Translations under genes and position numbers: made by a program
Shown here: positions 39,462-49,165 of the stretch, one piece after another
Position numbering within the stretch: position 1 is the stretch's first letter
Layout: every line of letters begins with the position of its first letter
NCBI GenBank assembly: GCA_023395595.1
Contig: JAEWYO010000060.1
Coordinates: 1-64,000 of the forward strand
Length of the DNA stretch: 64,000 nucleotides
Reading direction: 5' to 3'
DNA from: Bacillota bacterium
GTDB taxonomy: Bacteria; Bacillota; Clostridia; Christensenellales; CAG-138
The notes under the pieces: generated by a model
Told to the model about the DNA's origin: nothing
Database searches by the model: none
Seen by the model: the letters and a program-made list of their open reading frames with translations, nothing else

Positions 39462-41306
39462 ATGATACACACAGCAGAAAAAACGCCGGAGGACGGGCAA
39501 AACCGGATATTGGCAGAAACGGAACGCACACAACAAAGCATGAAAAGAGAAATTCACGGTAACATTGGCGGCATTCGGGACATCGTCCTCAACGAGATGC
39601 TGCTGCTTTATGATATGGAGATGTCCGCAGACGAATTCCTTTCGGATGACGTTTGTGACGCGCTGGTGCACTTCACCTCACTCATCAACCGCGAGGTGCT
39701 GGTCTATGTTTCCCGCGTGGGCAAGATTGAAGATGTGCGCGTGGGGGACGATCATTCCGTCCATATGGAGGAGATGCGCCTTGTGCGCAACATCGATCGC
39801 CTCAGCGGAGTACGGTGCATCCACACGCACCCGAACGAGACTGGTTATCTTTCGGATGTAGATTTGGGTTCACTCAATGCGCTCCGGCTCGACGCCATGT
39901 GCGCCATCGGCGTAAAGGAAGGGCGCGCAAGCAGCGTCTATGCGGCGTTTGTTGGCGATATGGAAGGCGAGGAGCGCGTACCCGTTTGGTACGGGCCGAT
40001 GCGCGCGCACCATCTGCCGCAAAAGCAGCTCATGGACGCGATCTTCGAGGCGGACAAGCGGCTGCTCACCGACACCTATAACATCGTGGAGATCAAGCCT
40101 GACCGCGCGGTACTTGCGGGAATCGAATCCGCAGACGGATATGATACGCTTGGCGAACTCGCGGAGCTTTGCCAGACGGCTGGCATCAAGGTCGTTGCCA
40201 AAGAGCAGCAGCGCAGGCGTGCGGTGGACGCGGCTACCTATATCGGCAGCGGCAAGGCGGAAGAGCTTGCTTTGCTTGCCTCGGCTTGCGAGGCGGACAT
40301 CTTCGTATTTGACGATGAACTCACCGCTATTCAGCTACGCAATCTGGAACTCGTGCTGGGGCTTCCGATCATCGATCGCACGATGTTGATTCTCGACATC
40401 TTTGCGCAGCGTGCGCAGTCCCGCGAGGGAAAATTGCAGGTCGAGTTGGCGCAGCTGAAATACCGCCTGCCGCGCTTGCTTGGTATGGGAAAAGTGCTCT
40501 CGCGCCAAGGCGCCTCCGGTGTTGGCATGCGCGGACCGGGCGAAAAAAAGCTGGAGATTGACCGCCGCAGAATCCGCAGGCGCGTGTTTGAGCTTGAGCA
40601 GGAACTGGCTGAGATCGAAAAACAGCGCGGACTGCGTCGTGCCAAGCGTGCAGCGAATCCGATTCCAGTCGTAGCGCTGGTGGGCTATACCAACGCCGGT
40701 AAATCGACGCTGCTGAATCTGCTCTCCGGCGCAGATGCACTGGCGGAGGACAAGCTCTTTGCAACGCTCGATCCCATTGTGCGCAAGATCACGCTGCCAA
40801 ACGGTACGGAGTGCCTGCTGAGCGACACGGTTGGGTTCATCAACAAACTCCCGCATGATCTGGTCAACGCGTTTCGTTCCACGCTGGACGAGGTGAACGA
40901 CGCGGATTTGGTGCTGCACGTTGTGGATAGCTCCAGCGAGTACTTCGAGGTTCAGATGCGCGTGGTCGAGGAAGTCTTGGGATCGCTCGGCGCGCTGGAT
41001 ACGCCGAGAATCGAGGTCTACAACAAGATTGACAAACCCGAATCCAAGCCGCGAAGTGGCGGCGTTGCCATCAGCGCGGTGAGCAGCGCGGGCATCGACA
41101 CGCTGCTGCACGCAATCGAAGAAGCGCTCGCCAAGACACAGGTCAAGCTGGAGGTCTTTGTTCCGTATGATAAGCACGGTGCGATGCAGCTGATTCGCCA
41201 GAGCGCAACCATCCTCTCGGAAACGCACGAGGAAGACGGCACGCACCTGACGCTGTTGCTCAACGAGAGCGAAACCTGGCGCATCAAAAAAGCGATTTCG
41301 GGATAA
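39462..41306 (+). CDS. hflX: HflX GTPase with N-terminal JAB/RadC-like extension
   Basis: A 614-residue ribosome-associated GTPase that in other bacteria splits stalled 70S ribosomes. The HflX core includes the glycine-rich ATP/GTP region LSRQGASGVGMRGPGEKKLEIDRRRI (key part GMRGPGEKKLE) and the G domain with GYTNAGKST (G1), DTVGFI (G3) and NKID (G4). The first 190 residues are an extension with Glu78, His121-Thr-His123-Pro, Ser131 and Asp134, the spacing of the JAMM metalloprotease motif also found in RadC. Clostridial HflX proteins often have this length. ATG 39462 is chosen for SD GGGAGGG 5 bases upstream over a TTG at 39438. Terminators flank the gene, so it is monocistronic. Confidence 0.93.
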   Translation: MIHTAEKTPEDGQNRILAETERTQQSMKREIHGNIGGIRDIVLNEMLLLYDMEMSADEFLSDDVCDALVHFTSLINREVLVYVSRVGKIEDVRVGDDHSVHMEEMRLVRNIDRLSGVRCIHTHPNETGYLSDVDLGSLNALRLDAMCAIGVKEGRASSVYAAFVGDMEGEERVPVWYGPMRAHHLPQKQLMDAIFEADKRLLTDTYNIVEIKPDRAVLAGIESADGYDTLGELAELCQTAGIKVVAKEQQRRRAVDAATYIGSGKAEELALLASACEADIFVFDDELTAIQLRNLELVLGLPIIDRTMLILDIFAQRAQSREGKLQVELAQLKYRLPRLLGMGKVLSRQGASGVGMRGPGEKKLEIDRRRIRRRVFELEQELAEIEKQRGLRRAKRAANPIPVVALVGYTNAGKSTLLNLLSGADALAEDKLFATLDPIVRKITLPNGTECLLSDTVGFINKLPHDLVNAFRSTLDEVNDADLVLHVVDSSSEYFEVQMRVVEEVLGSLGALDTPRIEVYNKIDKPESKPRSGGVAISAVSSAGIDTLLHAIEEALAKTQVKLEVFVPYDKHGAMQLIRQSATILSETHEEDGTHLTLLLNESETWRIKKAISG

Positions 41307-41330
41307 AAGCGAATACAATGTCCGCAACAC

Positions 41331-41362
41331 AAAAGCCGCCCGAGCAGTTGGGCGGCTTTTTT
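41331..41362. terminator. Bidirectional terminator between hflX and nadE
   Basis: An 11-bp stem (41331-41341 with 41350-41360) with an 8-base loop, A-run left and six T right. Confidence 0.9.
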
Positions 41363-41376
41363 ATGCACTTGCTTGC

Positions 41377-43263
41377 TTACTGGAACGCGTGCGGCTGCGC
41401 GTCGCTGGGCATGCGCCAGTCGCCGCGCGGGGAGAGGGCGACGTTGCCGATGCGAGGTCCATCCGGGATGCAGTTGCGCTTGAACTGCTGAGAAAAGAAG
41501 CGGCGGATGAAGATGGCGTACCATTTTTCGATGGTCGCGTCGTCATAATCCCCGTCGAACGCATATTTTGCGAGGCGAACGATCTTCTCCCTGCCCGCGC
41601 CACGGCGCAGCATATGATAGAGGAAGAAATCATGCAGCTCGTAGGGACCGACGATGTCTTCTGTCACCTGCGCAATTTCACCGTCCTTGGGCGGGAGCAA
41701 CTCCGGGCTGACAGGTGTATCGACGATGTCGATCAGAACTTCCTTGAGCGCGTCGTCCGACTTGTTTGCGATATAGCGTAGCATCGCGCGGATCAGGGTT
41801 TTTGGAACATCCGCGTTTACGCCGTAGTTGGACATGTGGTCTCCGTTAAACGTCGCGAATCCGAGCGCAAGTTCGCTCAAATCGCCCGTGCCGATCACGA
41901 GCCCGCCATACATGTTAGCCAGATCCATCAGCACCTGCGTGCGTTCGCGCGCCTGCGCGTTTTCAAACGCCGCGTCGTGTACGTCCATCGTGTGCCCGAT
42001 GTCCGCAAGGTGCCGCTTGACGCTCTCGCCAATGTTGATCTCCTGCATGGAGATGTTGAGCGCGTTACAGAGCTTCTCCGCGTTTGCGCGGGTGCGGCTG
42101 CTGGTGCCAAAGCACGGCATCGTCACCGCGACGACATCCTCCGCCGGGCGCTTGAGAAGCGCGAGGGCTTCTTTACTCACGATCAGCGCGAGAGTGGAGT
42201 CCACGCCGCCGGAAACGCCGATGAGCAGCTTCTTCGCATTGGTGTGCTTGATGCGCTGCGCGAGTCCATGGCTCTGAATCGCGAGCACTTGGTCAAATCG
42301 TGTTCCCGCGCTTGCGCTGGTGTCGGGAATAAACGGTGTTTTCCAGAACGCGCGTGTGAGCTTGGTTTCGGCAACGTCCATCGAAAATGGAATTCGCACG
42401 ACGTCGGTGTTGTTAAAGAGCTTGCGCGCAAAGCGCCTGCGCTCGCGCGAGAGAAACTCCAGATCGACCTCGCTGACGCAATAGCCCGCGCCAAACGGTT
42501 TTGCTTCTGCGAGCATTGTGCCGTTTTCGCAGATCATGTCGTGACCGGAGAAGACCACGTCCGTGGTGCTTTCACCCGTGCCCGCGCTGCAAAAGACATA
42601 GGCGGAGTTGGTGCGGGAGCTTTGGCTTTGCACGAGCATCCGGCGATAGTCCACCTTGGTGACCGCCTCATCACTCGCGCTGAGGTTGAGCAAAATGCTC
42701 GCGCCGCAGTCGGCCAGCAGGGTAGACGGAGGCACGGCAGCCCAGAGGTCTTCGCAAATCTCTACACCGACGGCAAAGAGCGGCATCTCGCGGCAGCAGA
42801 ACACAAGCCTGTTGCCAAAGGGCGCTTTCTGCCCGAAGAGCTCCATCTCTTCGATGGTCTCCAGAGCGGCGGCATAAGTCCGCTTTTCATAAAACTCACC
42901 ATAGTTGCCGAGGTGTGTCTTGGGAATCACGCCAAGCACGCGCCCGTTTTGGACAACGGCGGCGCAGTTATAGAGCAAGTGCCCGAATACGATCGGAACG
43001 CCAATGGCAACGAGCATATCACTGCCCGTTGTTGCGCGGGTGATGCGCTCCAGCGCGCGCATGGCGGCATCCGTCAGCGCGGTGCTCAGCACAAGGTCTC
43101 CGCAGGTGTAGCCAACGATGGTCAACTCCGGCAGTACCAGCACCTTGACCCCGTCCGCCTCCGCGCGGTGAATCAGCGCGATGATGGCATCCGCGTTGTA
43201 TTCGCAGTTGGCAACCTGAATCTCCGGTGTGCCCGATGCGACCTTGACAAATCCGTCTTTCAT
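41377..43263 (-). CDS. nadE: Glutamine-dependent NAD+ synthetase
   Basis: A 628-residue two-domain enzyme forming NAD+ from nicotinate adenine dinucleotide, ATP and glutamine. The N-terminal nitrilase-like glutaminase holds the Glu-Lys-Cys triad: LVLPELTIVGYTCGD near residue 47, IPKTHLGNYGEFYE near 115 and GVEICEDLWAAVPPS near 170. The C-terminal ATP-pyrophosphatase domain holds LLIGVSGGVDSTLAL near 345 and GTGDLSELALGF near residue 460. ATG 43263 (MKDGFVKVASGTPEIQVANC) is the family start. Upstream frame codons fall between promoter and start. Ammonia passes between the domains in known relatives. Confidence 0.95.
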   Translation of the reverse strand: MKDGFVKVASGTPEIQVANCEYNADAIIALIHRAEADGVKVLVLPELTIVGYTCGDLVLSTALTDAAMRALERITRATTGSDMLVAIGVPIVFGHLLYNCAAVVQNGRVLGVIPKTHLGNYGEFYEKRTYAAALETIEEMELFGQKAPFGNRLVFCCREMPLFAVGVEICEDLWAAVPPSTLLADCGASILLNLSASDEAVTKVDYRRMLVQSQSSRTNSAYVFCSAGTGESTTDVVFSGHDMICENGTMLAEAKPFGAGYCVSEVDLEFLSRERRRFARKLFNNTDVVRIPFSMDVAETKLTRAFWKTPFIPDTSASAGTRFDQVLAIQSHGLAQRIKHTNAKKLLIGVSGGVDSTLALIVSKEALALLKRPAEDVVAVTMPCFGTSSRTRANAEKLCNALNISMQEINIGESVKRHLADIGHTMDVHDAAFENAQARERTQVLMDLANMYGGLVIGTGDLSELALGFATFNGDHMSNYGVNADVPKTLIRAMLRYIANKSDDALKEVLIDIVDTPVSPELLPPKDGEIAQVTEDIVGPYELHDFFLYHMLRRGAGREKIVRLAKYAFDGDYDDATIEKWYAIFIRRFFSQQFKRNCIPDGPRIGNVALSPRGDWRMPSDAQPHAFQ

Positions 43264-43333
43264 GAATGTTATCGTCTCCGTTCGGTTTCGTTCTCGATTG
43301 GATGGATGATGTTGCAGCTGTTTTCTCATGCTC

Positions 43334-43362
43334 ATTTTATGCAATCGGCAGGGGTCTGTCAA
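43334..43362 (-). promoter_or_regulatory. Promoter of nadE
   Basis: Minus strand perfect TTGACA (43357-43362), 17-base spacer, TAAAAT (43334-43339), about 70 bases before ATG 43263. Confidence 0.8.
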
Positions 43363-43462
43363 TCTTGGCGCGCATAGCGGGCGGAGGCTAACTTGTATAT
43401 AGTTACGAAATTGTGAAATCCATTAAAATCGCGCGCAATCGATATTCAAAGACTTATAGGCG

Positions 43463-43471
43463 TGATATAAT
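43463..43471 (+). promoter_or_regulatory. Extended -10 promoter of the ABC exporter operon
   Basis: TGATATAAT with perfect TATAAT at 43466-43471 and no clear -35. The start codon lies about 68 bases downstream. Confidence 0.55.
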
Positions 43472-43539
43472 AGCGCAGAAATAGCCCCTACACGCAAATT
43501 TTCTGCGCGGCTCGGGGGGGACGCAAGGAGAAAACAATC

Positions 43540-44253
43540 ATGTTAACCATCGAACACCTGACCAAATGCTACGGCGGTGATGTCAAAGCCGTAGACGATC
43601 TGAGCCTGACCGTGATGCCGGGGGACATCTACGGATTCATCGGGCACAACGGCGCGGGCAAGACAACGACGCTCCGCGCGGTTGCGGGGATTCTTTCGTT
43701 TGACAGCGGAAGCATCACGATTGACGGAAAGAGCATTGCTCAAAACCCCATCGCCTGCAAAAAAGAGATGGCGTATATTCCGGACAACCCTGATCTCTAT
43801 GAGCACCTGACGGGTATCCAATACCTCAACTTTGTGGCAGATATCTACGGTGTGAGCGCAAGTGATCGCGACGAGCGCATCCAAAAATATGCGGACGCTT
43901 TTGAGATGACGCCGCGGCTCAACGACCTGATCGGCAGCTGCTCCCACGGTATGAAGCAGAAGATCGCGCTGATCTCCGCGCTGATTCACAACCCTAAGAT
44001 CCTGCTGCTGGACGAACCGTTTGTCGGTCTCGACCCCAAGGCGGCGCACACGCTTAAAACCTTCATGGCGGAGCTCTGCGCAAGCGGCAGCGCAATCTTC
44101 TTCTCGACGCACGTGCTCGAGGTTGCGGAAAAACTCTGCAACAAGATTGCAATCATCAAGAACGGAAGGCTGATCGCCGCCGGTGAGATGGACAAAGTGA
44201 AAGGTGACGATTCACTGGAAACACTGTTTTTGGAGTTGACGGACAATGCGTGA
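43540..44253 (+). CDS. ABC transporter ATP-binding protein
   Basis: A 237-residue ATPase subunit. Walker A GHNGAGKTTTL is near residue 34, Q-loop around MAYIPDNPDL, and Walker B ILLLDEPFVGLDPKA near residue 150, followed by the H-loop FFSTHVLE. The signature motif is altered: CSHGMKQKIAL instead of LSGGQ/M. The short CcmA-like form pairs with the membrane protein downstream, which it overlaps by 8 bases. SD CAAGGAGAAAA precedes ATG 43540. The pair is a likely exporter; its substrate is unknown. Confidence 0.93.
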   Translation: MLTIEHLTKCYGGDVKAVDDLSLTVMPGDIYGFIGHNGAGKTTTLRAVAGILSFDSGSITIDGKSIAQNPIACKKEMAYIPDNPDLYEHLTGIQYLNFVADIYGVSASDRDERIQKYADAFEMTPRLNDLIGSCSHGMKQKIALISALIHNPKILLLDEPFVGLDPKAAHTLKTFMAELCASGSAIFFSTHVLEVAEKLCNKIAIIKNGRLIAAGEMDKVKGDDSLETLFLELTDNA

Positions 44254-45841
44254 ATTCTGGATATTAACAAAACTGCAGGTGAGTTCGCTGTTCGGGATCA
44301 ATAAAATCCTGCACATGAAGAACTCGGAAGAGAAAAAACAGGGAAAACGCGCATTGGGTTCGCTCATTGCGATGGTGTTTGCGCTTCTGTACATGTCCGT
44401 GCTCTATAGCTATATGATGGCGAGTTCGTTTCAGATGTTTGGCACGCTGCCGTCGCTGCTTGGCATCATGGCGGTTGCCGCAAGCCTGTTGATCCTGATG
44501 TTCTCGATCTTTGAGACAAAGGGCGTGCTCTTCGGCTTTGGTGATTACGACATCGTTATGAGCTGGCCGGTCAATGTCCGCACCGTCGCCGCAAGCCGCG
44601 TGTTTGCGATGTATGCGTATAACTTTGTTTACGCGTTTTTACTCCTGCTGCCTGCCGGCGTGATTTATGCGATTATGGTGGCGCCGCCGCTGTGGTATTA
44701 TCCGCTGTATCTGCTGATGATCTTCCTCGTGCCTGCGCTGCCGACGATTGTCGGTGCACTGCTCGGCACACTGCTGACGGTTGCGACCGCGCGGATGAAG
44801 AAGAGCAGCATCGTCGGCATTGCCGCGCAAATGGTGCTTGTGTTTGCGCTCATGGCGGTCTCGATGCGCAGCGGAATGGCGTTTGAAGACCCTAGCAAGA
44901 TTGCAAACTTTGCGGAGCTGTTCCGCCCGATGATCCGCGGGATGTATCCGCCCGCGCAGTGGTTTCAGGATGCGCTCACGCTGGGCTCGGTTCCGGCGCT
45001 AATCTGGATGCTGCTGCTCACGGCTGCGGCCATCACGCTGCTGATCGTTTGGCTTGGAAGGAACTTTGTTTCCATCAACTCGCGTATCAAGAGCAAACCG
45101 CGTGGTGAGACGTTCGTTATGCAGCGGCAGGTATCCTCCGGCAAGGCTTCCGCGCTGTTCAAGCGTGAATGGACGCGATACATGAGCTCCACGCTCTATG
45201 TGGTCAACACCGCGTTTGGATATGTGATGATGATCATCGCTGCGGTTGCACTGCTGGTGAAGGCTGAGGAAGTGGCAAAATTCCTGGAGATGTCGGACTT
45301 GTCGATCCTGCCTGCCATCATTCCATACTTGTTCGGTTGGATGGTGTCGATGAGCACCTCCACCGCAAGTGCAATCTCGATGGAGGGCAAATCGCTCTGG
45401 ATTATCAAATGCATGCCCGTCTCCGCGCGGGACTGGCTTGCCGCTAAGCTCAAGGTCACACTAGTGCTGGCAATTCCGAGCATTCTCATCAGCGCGACGC
45501 TGGTTGTGATTGGACTACATACCAGTTTGATCGATACACTTTGGGCGTTTTTAATCCCGCTTGCGTATATCTTCGCGTTTGGTGTATTCGGGCTTTGGCT
45601 CAACATCCGCATGCCGCGGTTGGATTGGCAGAGCGAGGCGGAGGCGGTCAAGCAGAGCGGTTCCGTGATGGTGTCGATCTTTTCCGGCATGGGCGCTGCG
45701 GCGGTTCCGGCGATTGTTGCCGGGGTGACAAAGAGCCCGTTGGTGGCGCCGATTACGTTTGTCGTGCTCGTGGGTTTCACGATTGCGATGTGGTCGTCAC
45801 TCGTGCGCAGCGGCGAAAAACGCATGTTGATGCTGCATTAA
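44246..45841 (+). CDS. ABC exporter membrane subunit
   Basis: A 531-residue polytopic protein with about 12 hydrophobic segments, a large hydrophilic stretch near 290-310 and no ATPase motifs. It resembles the large putative ABC-2-like permeases found beside short ATPases in Clostridia (ABC exporter family of about 530-560 residues). Translation is coupled to the ATPase gene by overlap. A strong terminator 19 bases downstream closes the two-gene operon. Membership is inferred from size, topology and context, since no short signature exists. Confidence 0.8.
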   Translation: MREFWILTKLQVSSLFGINKILHMKNSEEKKQGKRALGSLIAMVFALLYMSVLYSYMMASSFQMFGTLPSLLGIMAVAASLLILMFSIFETKGVLFGFGDYDIVMSWPVNVRTVAASRVFAMYAYNFVYAFLLLLPAGVIYAIMVAPPLWYYPLYLLMIFLVPALPTIVGALLGTLLTVATARMKKSSIVGIAAQMVLVFALMAVSMRSGMAFEDPSKIANFAELFRPMIRGMYPPAQWFQDALTLGSVPALIWMLLLTAAAITLLIVWLGRNFVSINSRIKSKPRGETFVMQRQVSSGKASALFKREWTRYMSSTLYVVNTAFGYVMMIIAAVALLVKAEEVAKFLEMSDLSILPAIIPYLFGWMVSMSTSTASAISMEGKSLWIIKCMPVSARDWLAAKLKVTLVLAIPSILISATLVVIGLHTSLIDTLWAFLIPLAYIFAFGVFGLWLNIRMPRLDWQSEAEAVKQSGSVMVSIFSGMGAAAVPAIVAGVTKSPLVAPITFVVLVGFTIAMWSSLVRSGEKRMLMLH

Positions 45842-45860
45842 ATACCGTACGGATCAATCA

Positions 45861-45894
45861 AACATCCCGCAGGCGTTTGCCTGCGGGATGTTTT
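45861..45894. terminator. Terminator after the ABC exporter operon
   Basis: A 14-bp perfect stem (45861-45874 with 45879-45892), 4-base loop, then TT. It serves convergent transcripts from both sides. Confidence 0.9.
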
Positions 45895-45932
45895 GTGTTT
45901 GCTTGCTGCTTTTTTGAAAAGGAGATTGGGGG

Positions 45933-47639
45933 TTATTCGCGTTCCATCTCGTCGCTGATGGCGTTGATCTGGTTTGCGGCGTTGCGCAGATCGCGATTGC
46001 TCCTACCCTTGCTGGAGCGGATGATATCCACGAGGCGTTCCAGCGCGACCAGAAGCTGCTGGTAGGCGGAGGTCTGCTCGTGCTGCCATTGTGGCTGCGG
46101 CGTTTTTGCAGGGTGCTGAGCCTGCGCCTGTGCCTGCGGATGCAGCTTCGGCGGACGGGACTCGGCGCCCTCTTCCTGCGGGACCGGTTCGTGGACGTGT
46201 TCTGCAAGCGGTTCCGGCCTTGCCTCGAAGACATACTTATTCTGCGCAAGATCGAAAACCGATCCGCTGAAGGGAGAGACGGCATCCAAGCCGAATTCAT
46301 CCCGCAGGCGCTTGGTGAACAGATCGCAAACCTCGCTCTCGCCGTGGTTGACGAACACGCGGCGGGGCTTCGGCGAAAAATGCGTGGCCCATTTGATGAG
46401 CATATTCACGTCACCATGCCCGCTGATACCGGGGAGCTGCTTGATCTCGGCGTTGACGCGGATGGTCTCGCCAAAGAGCTTGACCTTCTCCGCGCCTTCC
46501 AGCAGTGAGCGGCCGAGTGTGCCCGGTGCCTGGAAGCCGACGAAGAGAATCGTGTTGGCAGCGTTCCAGAGGTTGTGCTTGAGGTGGTGTTTGATGCGCC
46601 CTGCCTCGCACATGCCGCTTGCCGAGAGGATGACCTTCGGACGCGTATCGGTGTTCAGCGCCATGGATTCCTGACTGGATTCCGTGATGGTCAACCCATC
46701 AAACGAAATCGGGTTGATGCCCTGCTCCACAAAGGCGCGCGCTTCGTCGTCATAGCAGAACTCCGCGTTTTCCAGATAGACGCGTGTGGCGGCGTTGGCC
46801 AACGGGCTATCCACAAACACGGGAAAATCCGGATGCCCGTGCACGAGACCTTCATCCTTGATATGCCGGATGAAATACAGCATCTCCTGCGTGCGCCCGA
46901 CTGCAAAAGAGGGGACGATGACGTTGCCGCCGCGATCAAACGTGGCCTGCAGCACGTCCGCAAGCGCCTTTGCATAGTCCGGCGGCGCGTCGTGAACGCG
47001 ATCGCCATAGGTAGACTCGATCATGATATAGTCCGCCTCGTCCACCAGCGAAGGATCGCGCAGCAGCGGGAGGTTGACGTTGCCGATGTCGCCGGAGAAG
47101 ACGAATTTTCGCTTCTCGCCATCTTCATCGATCCAGATCTCGATATACGAAGAGCCGAGCAGATGCCCTGCGTCGGTAAAACGAACGTCAATGCCATCAA
47201 ACAGCGTGAACCGCTCGTCATACTTATGCGGCACAAACTGCTTGAGAATGCTTTCCGCGTCCGCCATCACATAGAGCGGTATATACGGTTTTTCGCCGCT
47301 GCGTGCGCCTTTGCGGTTGCGCCACTCGGCTTCAAATTCCTGAATGTGCGCGCTGTCGCGCAGCATGATGTCGCAGAGGCTAAACGTCGGCTTTGTGGCG
47401 TGCACCGCGCCCTTGAACCCGTTTTTGTAGAGCAGAGGCAATAGTCCCGCGTGATCCATGTGCGCGTGCGTGAGCAGTACCGCGTCAATTTCGCCGGGGA
47501 GCGCCGGCAGAGGTGCGTTTTGATAAAAATCCTTGCCCTGCTCCATGCCATAATCCACGAGAATGTGTTTGCCGCAGATTTCAAGATAGGTACAGCTGCC
47601 TGTAACTTCGTGATCTGCTCCGATGAAGGTGACTTTCAT
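45933..47639 (-). CDS. Beta-CASP metallo-beta-lactamase fold RNase-like protein
   Basis: A 568-residue protein of the MBL/beta-CASP group (CPSF73/YSH1-like). MKVTFIGADHEVTGSCTYLE starts the fold. HAHMDHAG near residue 66 is metal motif 2, DAGHLLGSSYIE near 163 motif 3, and FSGDIG near 185 motif 4. Beta-CASP parts A-C include SFAVGRTQEML, SASGMCEAGR and SGHGD. Relatives cut or trim RNA. The last 110 residues are a Pro/Gln/His-rich linker (PKLHPQAQAQAQHP) and a helical end (YQQLLVALERLVDIIRSSKGRSN), absent in many homologues. ATG 47639 is preferred to the TTG at 47663 because of the conserved MKVTFIG and an AAAGG SD. Monocistronic. Confidence 0.92.
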   Translation of the reverse strand: MKVTFIGADHEVTGSCTYLEICGKHILVDYGMEQGKDFYQNAPLPALPGEIDAVLLTHAHMDHAGLLPLLYKNGFKGAVHATKPTFSLCDIMLRDSAHIQEFEAEWRNRKGARSGEKPYIPLYVMADAESILKQFVPHKYDERFTLFDGIDVRFTDAGHLLGSSYIEIWIDEDGEKRKFVFSGDIGNVNLPLLRDPSLVDEADYIMIESTYGDRVHDAPPDYAKALADVLQATFDRGGNVIVPSFAVGRTQEMLYFIRHIKDEGLVHGHPDFPVFVDSPLANAATRVYLENAEFCYDDEARAFVEQGINPISFDGLTITESSQESMALNTDTRPKVILSASGMCEAGRIKHHLKHNLWNAANTILFVGFQAPGTLGRSLLEGAEKVKLFGETIRVNAEIKQLPGISGHGDVNMLIKWATHFSPKPRRVFVNHGESEVCDLFTKRLRDEFGLDAVSPFSGSVFDLAQNKYVFEARPEPLAEHVHEPVPQEEGAESRPPKLHPQAQAQAQHPAKTPQPQWQHEQTSAYQQLLVALERLVDIIRSSKGRSNRDLRNAANQINAISDEMERE

Positions 47640-47707
47640 ACGTGTTGGCCTTTCCGTGTTCAATTTATTCCGAATCGATCATGAACATATTAGCCTGCTG
47701 CCGCAAA

Positions 47708-49159
47708 TCAAGAGATTGGGTATGCGGCAACCGCTTTTTGAATTGCGTCGTGAATATTCGTGTTTTCAAAATTTCCGGCGAAGAACTCGGAGCCGATGCC
47801 GATGGCATAGAGCGGAACATCCTGCGGCGTGTGCCCGCCAGAACCGAAGTGAACCCCGGCACGCGCGGCGACGAGGTTGATGCATGCGGTGGTGATGGGA
47901 TCATACACGCCGGATTCCTCGTTGCTCGTGTTACCGCGTGCGCTGTTGGCAAGTGTTTTTGCATAGGCCTCTTTTAGCAAGGCGGTCTCGTCCGCACGGA
48001 GATCTGCCAAGCCGAAGGCAGAGGCAAAGAGCGGGAGCGCTTTTTCAAACTGCGTTTTTGCCGCGAGGCAATCGGCAACAAGCGTGTTTTCGCAGGTATC
48101 GCTGGAGATGGCTTGACGCAGCAGCGCTGCGCGGTCGCCATCGCCAAGGGTAACATCGCCCGTCTCATGGTCGGCGGTAACGAGGATCAGCGTTTCCTGC
48201 GGATGTTCGGCGTAAAACGCGAGCGCGCTCTGGATCGCCTTGTCCATATCGAGCAGTTCGGCAACAAACGAACCCGCGTCGTTATAGTGACAAAAATAAT
48301 CGATCCGCCCGCCTTCTACCATCATGAAAAAGCCTTCTGGTACGGTTAAGCGCGTGATCGCGAGTTCTGTTGCCTTCTTGAGCCAGTTAGTCCGCTCTCC
48401 GGCGTCGATTGCGGGCAGAACCCCATAGTCACCAAAGAGAAGCGAAGAGGAGAGTATCAACCTGCCTTCGGTTGAAACCGGCGCTTCTTCGAAGGAATGG
48501 ATCAATGTATAGCCGTTCTCCACGGCTAGCTCCGCCGAGTCCGGTGTATTATGGAAGCCGCCGCCCGCAAAATAGTCAAACCCGCTGGCAAAGAGGTCAT
48601 CCGCAATGGTTGCGTAGCTGCGGCGCGAGTCCACATGTGCATAAAATCCGGCTGGTGTTGCGTGATCCAGCGAAACGGTGGTGAGAATGCCGATTTTGCG
48701 GCCGAGGTTGCGAAGCGTCTCCGCGATGGTCTCCAGACGATTTTTATCTGAGTCCAGCCCGAGGAAACTGTTGCTCGTCTTTTGTCCGGTGGAGATCGCA
48801 GTCGCTGCCGCGGCGGAGTCCGTTACCTTGCCTTCAACATTGTTGGTTTTCACGCTGCCCTGTACAGGAAAAGCGAGAAAACTCAGCGGTTTTTGTCCGC
48901 TGGCAGCAAGGGCTTCAGACGTTGTCTGGACCTGATGGTAGCCCATTCCGTCGCCGATGAAGAGAAAGATGTATTTGAGCTGCGGCGCGGGAATCGGCGT
49001 CGGGACGCTCTCTTCCTCCGGCGCGCTGGTTGCAATTAAGATGGGTTCCGCCGTTTGTACGGGGGCTGTTTCTTTGCCGCCTGCGCACCCGAAACACGCG
49101 GCCATAAGCAGCGCAAGAAGGAGGAATAGGATTCTTTTTTGCGGTAAACTCATATACAT
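47708..49159 (-). CDS. Alkaline phosphatase, lipoprotein
   Basis: A 483-residue exported phosphatase of the PhoA type. Signal peptide with lipobox Cys near 22-25, a short Pro-rich linker, then FLFIGDGMGYHQV near residue 66 (metal Asp), the nucleophile Ser in VTDSAAAATAISTG near 112, VEGGRIDYFCHYND near 286 and TADHETGDVTLGD near 322, with the last metal His in GSGGHTPQDVPL near 446. It releases phosphate from organic esters outside the cell. No SD is present. A promoter with extended -10 ends 6 bases before ATG 49159, predicting a leaderless mRNA. ATG 49153 is a second possible start. It is divergent from another exported phosphoesterase. Confidence 0.93.
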   Translation of the reverse strand: MYMSLPQKRILFLLLALLMAACFGCAGGKETAPVQTAEPILIATSAPEEESVPTPIPAPQLKYIFLFIGDGMGYHQVQTTSEALAASGQKPLSFLAFPVQGSVKTNNVEGKVTDSAAAATAISTGQKTSNSFLGLDSDKNRLETIAETLRNLGRKIGILTTVSLDHATPAGFYAHVDSRRSYATIADDLFASGFDYFAGGGFHNTPDSAELAVENGYTLIHSFEEAPVSTEGRLILSSSLLFGDYGVLPAIDAGERTNWLKKATELAITRLTVPEGFFMMVEGGRIDYFCHYNDAGSFVAELLDMDKAIQSALAFYAEHPQETLILVTADHETGDVTLGDGDRAALLRQAISSDTCENTLVADCLAAKTQFEKALPLFASAFGLADLRADETALLKEAYAKTLANSARGNTSNEESGVYDPITTACINLVAARAGVHFGSGGHTPQDVPLYAIGIGSEFFAGNFENTNIHDAIQKAVAAYPIS

Positions 49160-49165
49160 GATTCA

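Noticed and set aside
37361..39541. 726-codon minus-strand open frame over cysS and its neighbours
   Set aside because: It is antisense to clear cysS and membrane-protein genes, starts and ends inside them, and its Arg/His-rich product is typical of a shadow frame in GC-rich DNA.
41836..43377. 513-codon plus-strand frame over nadE
   Set aside because: Shadow of nadE, whose motifs are all intact on the other strand.
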